Shown: one piece after another, positions 62,143 to 64,000 of the stretch
How the letters are laid out: each line of letters begins with the position of its first letter
How positions within the stretch are numbered: the stretch's first letter is position 1
Source: Actinoplanes regularis
GTDB taxonomy: Bacteria; Actinomycetota; Actinomycetes; Mycobacteriales; Micromonosporaceae
Length of the DNA stretch: 64,000 nt
Direction: 5' to 3'
Assembly (NCBI RefSeq): GCF_900188005.1
Contig: NZ_FZNR01000003.1
Location: forward strand, 434,001 to 498,000
The notes under the pieces: model-generated
What the model was told of the DNA's origin: nothing
Databases searched by the model: none
What the model saw: the letters and a program-made list of their open reading frames with translations, nothing else
Position numbers and translations under genes: made by a program

Positions 62143-62619
62143 ATGGCTAAGCGTGTTACTGGTGCGAAGGTGAATCGTTCGGCGGCGCGGAAGGCGGCGG
62201 AGGTTGCGGCGCTGCGCCGGGCGCGGCTGGCCGAGCATGAGGCGGCCGTGACCGAGGCGGTGGCGTTGTACTTCGACCGGTCGTCGCGGGCCGAACAGAC
62301 GCGGGTGGAGGCACAGGTACGGGCGGACAAGATCCTGGCCGATGCGGATCGCGGCGCGCGGATTCTGCAGGGGCAGGCGGACGAGGCGGTGCTCCGGTTG
62401 AGGCGGCTGGGTGAGCCTGTCGCCGAGATCGCCGCGATGGTCGCTCAGCCGGTGGCAATGGTGCGGTCGGTGCTGACTGCGGCGGAGCGCCGATCGTCGG
62501 CTGCGACGCCGGTGACCTCGGCCGAAACTGTGCCCGAAACGGCCGACCGGTATCAGGTACCGGATGCCGCTGAGCAAACAGCGGGGGCTGCGGTTGTCGA
62601 ACCGCAGCAGGCCGGGTGA
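62143..62619 (+). CDS. Small coiled-coil protein, possible relaxase accessory factor
   Basis: This protein of 158 residues is basic at the N-terminus (MAKRVTGAKVNRSAARKAAEVAALRRARLAEHEAAV), followed by a long Ala/Arg/Glu helix. A middle part resembles a short HTH-like segment (LRRLGEPVAEIAAMVAQPVAMVRSVL), and the tail is disordered. Its position opposite the MobF gene, with the candidate oriT between, suggests a MobC-like oriT-binding role (inference). Start ATG 62143. Confidence 0.65.
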   Translation: MAKRVTGAKVNRSAARKAAEVAALRRARLAEHEAAVTEAVALYFDRSSRAEQTRVEAQVRADKILADADRGARILQGQADEAVLRLRRLGEPVAEIAAMVAQPVAMVRSVLTAAERRSSAATPVTSAETVPETADRYQVPDAAEQTAGAAVVEPQQAG

Positions 62620-62662
62620 GCCAGCGCAAGCCGTCACAGCGGCGGCGGGCGAAGAAACAGAT

Positions 62663-62693
62663 GAAGGGCCGGACCCGATGGGGCCGGCCCTTC
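62663..62693. terminator. Hairpin between convergent small genes
   Basis: GAAGGGCCGG (62663-62672) pairs perfectly with CCGGCCCTTC (62684-62693) around an 11-base loop. It lies 44 bases after the coiled-coil gene and 16 bases after the convergent 53-residue gene. Confidence 0.75.
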
Positions 62694-62708
62694 GCCGTGG
62701 CCGGTGAT

Positions 62709-62870
62709 CTACCGCTGGCTGTAGCTGAGGACGATCGCGAGCTCAGCCATGTCGGCCGGGTTGGCCGGGTGGAAGTAGTCCTTCTCGCCGCAGCGGACGA
62801 ACGGCGTGCGTCGGCCCGGCGCGATGACCTCGAACGTGCGTGGGGCGTGTTGAGTGGTGTGCTGCGACAT
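62709..62870 (-). CDS. Small 53-residue protein
   Basis: ATG 62870 is preceded by a perfect AGGAGG at a 6-base distance, which supports translation. The product (FEVIAPGRRTPFVRCGEKDYFHPANPADMAELAIVL) has one Cys and no transmembrane helix. No family is recognised. Confidence 0.6.
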   Translation of the reverse strand: MSQHTTQHAPRTFEVIAPGRRTPFVRCGEKDYFHPANPADMAELAIVLSYSQR

Positions 62871-63439
62871 CGGGTGCCTCCTGGCATGGGTTGATCCCGG
62901 GGTGCGGCGGTGACCCCCGGGTATCGGGGCCGGGTGCCGCGCTGACCGCCGGTGAGGGACCGGCCATGGCCCAGGCAGGCAAGAGAGCAAAGGCCTGCGG
63001 GATCGGGCAGCGAAGCGGTCCGGCCCGATGCCGTGGGCCGCTCTTGCCGGCCGCCGGTCTGGCCGGTCACCACTGGAGCGGGCCAGCGCGCACCGGCGCC
63101 CACACCCGGCTCCAGCCGTACCGGCTCCGCCTGCCCGAGGATCCCTGCGGCGCTGCTGGCTGACCTGATCCGCTCTTGCCCCGGCTGCGGTGCGGCTAGC
63201 GATGGTGACCCGTCACGCTCGTCAGTTTCGACACCACCGCGACGCAAGGTGTGGTGTCGTTGGGACCGGCGTGATCACGAGTGCTCGGCGTACGGTCGGA
63301 GGATCAGGTTGAAGCAGTCAGCTCCTCCGCCGCCGCATGCGTTCCGCAAGTCGGCATGACAGACGGGCCGTCGCTGGCCTGTCGGTTGCTCGGTGCCGAT
63401 GGTAGATCGAACAGGCCCGCGGCGACGTGCCGCTCGCAG
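62871..63439. other. Gene-poor region before the IS element
   Basis: About 570 GC-rich bases contain no gene I can support on either strand. It is flanked by the small 53-residue gene and the presumed IS21 end. Confidence 0.5.
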
Positions 63440-64000
63440 TGTCAATGGCCAATTAGTTCGCCCCGTAGGCGGCCAGTAGTTGTCCCCGCTGGCGGCCATG
63501 GTTTTCTCCCCGCTGGCGGCCAGTTAAGTTCCCCGCCGCGGGTGGTGCTGGTTAGTGCAGGGCTTTGACGCCTTGCCCTGCGGTGGCCTGGTTGAAGCGG
63601 TAGCTGTCACCCTGGGTCACGACGACGTGGGCGTGGTGCAGGAGCCGGTCGACGGTGGCGGTGGCCAGGGTCTTGGGCATGATTTCGTCGAAGCCTGACG
63701 GGTGCAGGTTCGAGCTGACCGCGAGGCTGCGCCGTTCGTAAGCAGCGTCGACGAGGCGGTAAAAGCCTTCGGCGGCGTCCGGCGAGACCGGCAGCAGCCC
63801 GATGTCGTCGATGATGATCAGGTCGGTGCGGATCAGCCTGCTCATCGCCCGGGTGACCGAGTCGTCGGGCCGGTGCCGGCGGACCATGACGCCGAGGTCC
63901 TCGATGGTGAACCAGGCAACGGTCATGCCGGCCTCGACCGCTGCCTGCCCGAGGGCTTCGCAGAAGTGGCTCTTGCCGGTGCCCGACGGCCCGCAGATCG
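63440..64000. mobile_element. IS21-family insertion sequence (one end, cut by window)
   Basis: The istB gene reads leftward into the element end. The end shows four related sites starting near 63440 (TGTCAATGGCCAATTAG), 63465, 63488 and 63511. These carry the shared core GGCGGCCA and end in CCCC, spaced 23-24 bases, as in the multiple terminal repeats bound by IS21 transposases. istA and the other end lie beyond the window. Confidence 0.7.
63552..64000 (-). CDS. istB: IstB-like transposition ATPase (N-terminus beyond window)
   Basis: The visible 149 residues start inside the protein at the window edge with Walker A GPSGTGKSHF, then WFTIEDLGVMVRRHRPDD, Walker B LIIIDDIGLLPVS, AYERRSLAVSSNLHPSGF and the arginine segment TVDRLLHHAHVV. 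These are the features of IstB, the AAA+ helper of IS21-family transposition. It ends at 63552. The start codon lies to the right of the window. Confidence 0.9.
   Translation of the reverse strand, partial: ICGPSGTGKSHFCEALGQAAVEAGMTVAWFTIEDLGVMVRRHRPDDSVTRAMSRLIRTDLIIIDDIGLLPVSPDAAEGFYRLVDAAYERRSLAVSSNLHPSGFDEIMPKTLATATVDRLLHHAHVVVTQGDSYRFNQATAGQGVKALH

Larger units (their letters stand above)
17700..64000. mobile_element. Accessory island carrying an integrative conjugative element
   Basis: Everything right of the acyl-CoA dehydrogenase gene is accessory: regulators, a biosynthetic-type cluster, a full set of conjugation genes (35.9-49.5 kb), a MobF relaxase (57.3-61.8 kb) and an IS21-type element at the edge. 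The left limit is inferred from gene content only; no integrase, tRNA-overlapping att site or right end is visible. It could be one ICE with cargo or several insertions side by side. Confidence 0.5.

Noticed and set aside
62616..62894. Plus-strand frame of 92 codons after the coiled-coil gene
   Set aside because: It runs through a terminator hairpin and antisense to a small gene with a perfect ribosome site; only the GTGA overlap favours it.
63440..63535. Short CRISPR-like array from the spaced repeats
   Set aside because: Units of 23-24 bases are contiguous and diverged with no spacers; they fit IS21 terminal repeats next to istB.

Overview
The window is high-GC actinobacterial DNA, most likely from the Micromonosporaceae (Actinoplanes-like). 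The evidence is strong G/C bias at third codon positions, many GTG starts, a mycothiol-conjugate amidase gene (mycothiol is an actinobacterial thiol), a GPP34-family protein and a giant SCO7613-type membrane protein. The genus is an inference from protein character; no search was run.

Bases 1-17.7 kb look like ordinary chromosome: the end of a threonine dehydratase gene, a zinc-ribbon M48-like protein that has lost its HExxH catalytic site, greA, a DUF4307 gene, mca, a GGDEF/EAL signalling protein, a thioredoxin-domain YyaL-like protein, a decayed Uma2 gene, purK-purE, the giant membrane protein and an acyl-CoA dehydrogenase with a strong terminator.

From about 17.7 kb to the right edge the content is accessory and probably one integrated conjugative element or a composite island. 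No integrase lies in the window. The left cargo (18-26 kb) holds small regulators, an APC permease with a GNAT enzyme, a GPP34 protein, a truncated XRE protein, and a lower-GC HAD / HTH-PLD / Nudix / HD group.

The most unusual part is 26.0-35.8 kb. It has a complete bacterial-type prolyl-tRNA synthetase with its own -10 box, and a second, divergent archaeal-type ProRS paralogue coupled to a cupin gene and an Ldh2-family reductase gene. Around these lie a PaaK-like adenylating enzyme, a dTMP-kinase-like protein, an HpcH/HpaI aldolase and a COG5610-type HAD-like protein. I read it as an undescribed biosynthetic locus built around a recruited aminoacyl-tRNA synthetase, perhaps with the normal ProRS as a resistant copy. 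The product cannot be named.

From 35.9 to 62.6 kb is a conjugation module: NlpC/P60 hydrolase, pilin-like protein, VirB8-like and VirB6/TrbL-like proteins, SCO6880-type protein, VirB4-like ATPase, VirD4/TraG coupling protein, DUF4913 and DnaB-N-like proteins, and a 1509-residue MobF relaxase-helicase. Its switch appears to be an EspR-like regulator next to an IrrE/ImmA-type metalloprotease. Five copies of a 16-bp palindrome mark the switch gene and two promoters with the same layout, one driving the transfer operon and one the NlpC gene. Cargo inside the module includes a sulfotransferase, a secreted protein of four near-identical 109-residue repeats, a membrane-anchored GNAT-like protein and a PAPS-reductase-family gene with one in-frame amber codon. 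The window ends inside istB of an IS21-family element whose terminal repeats start near 63,440.
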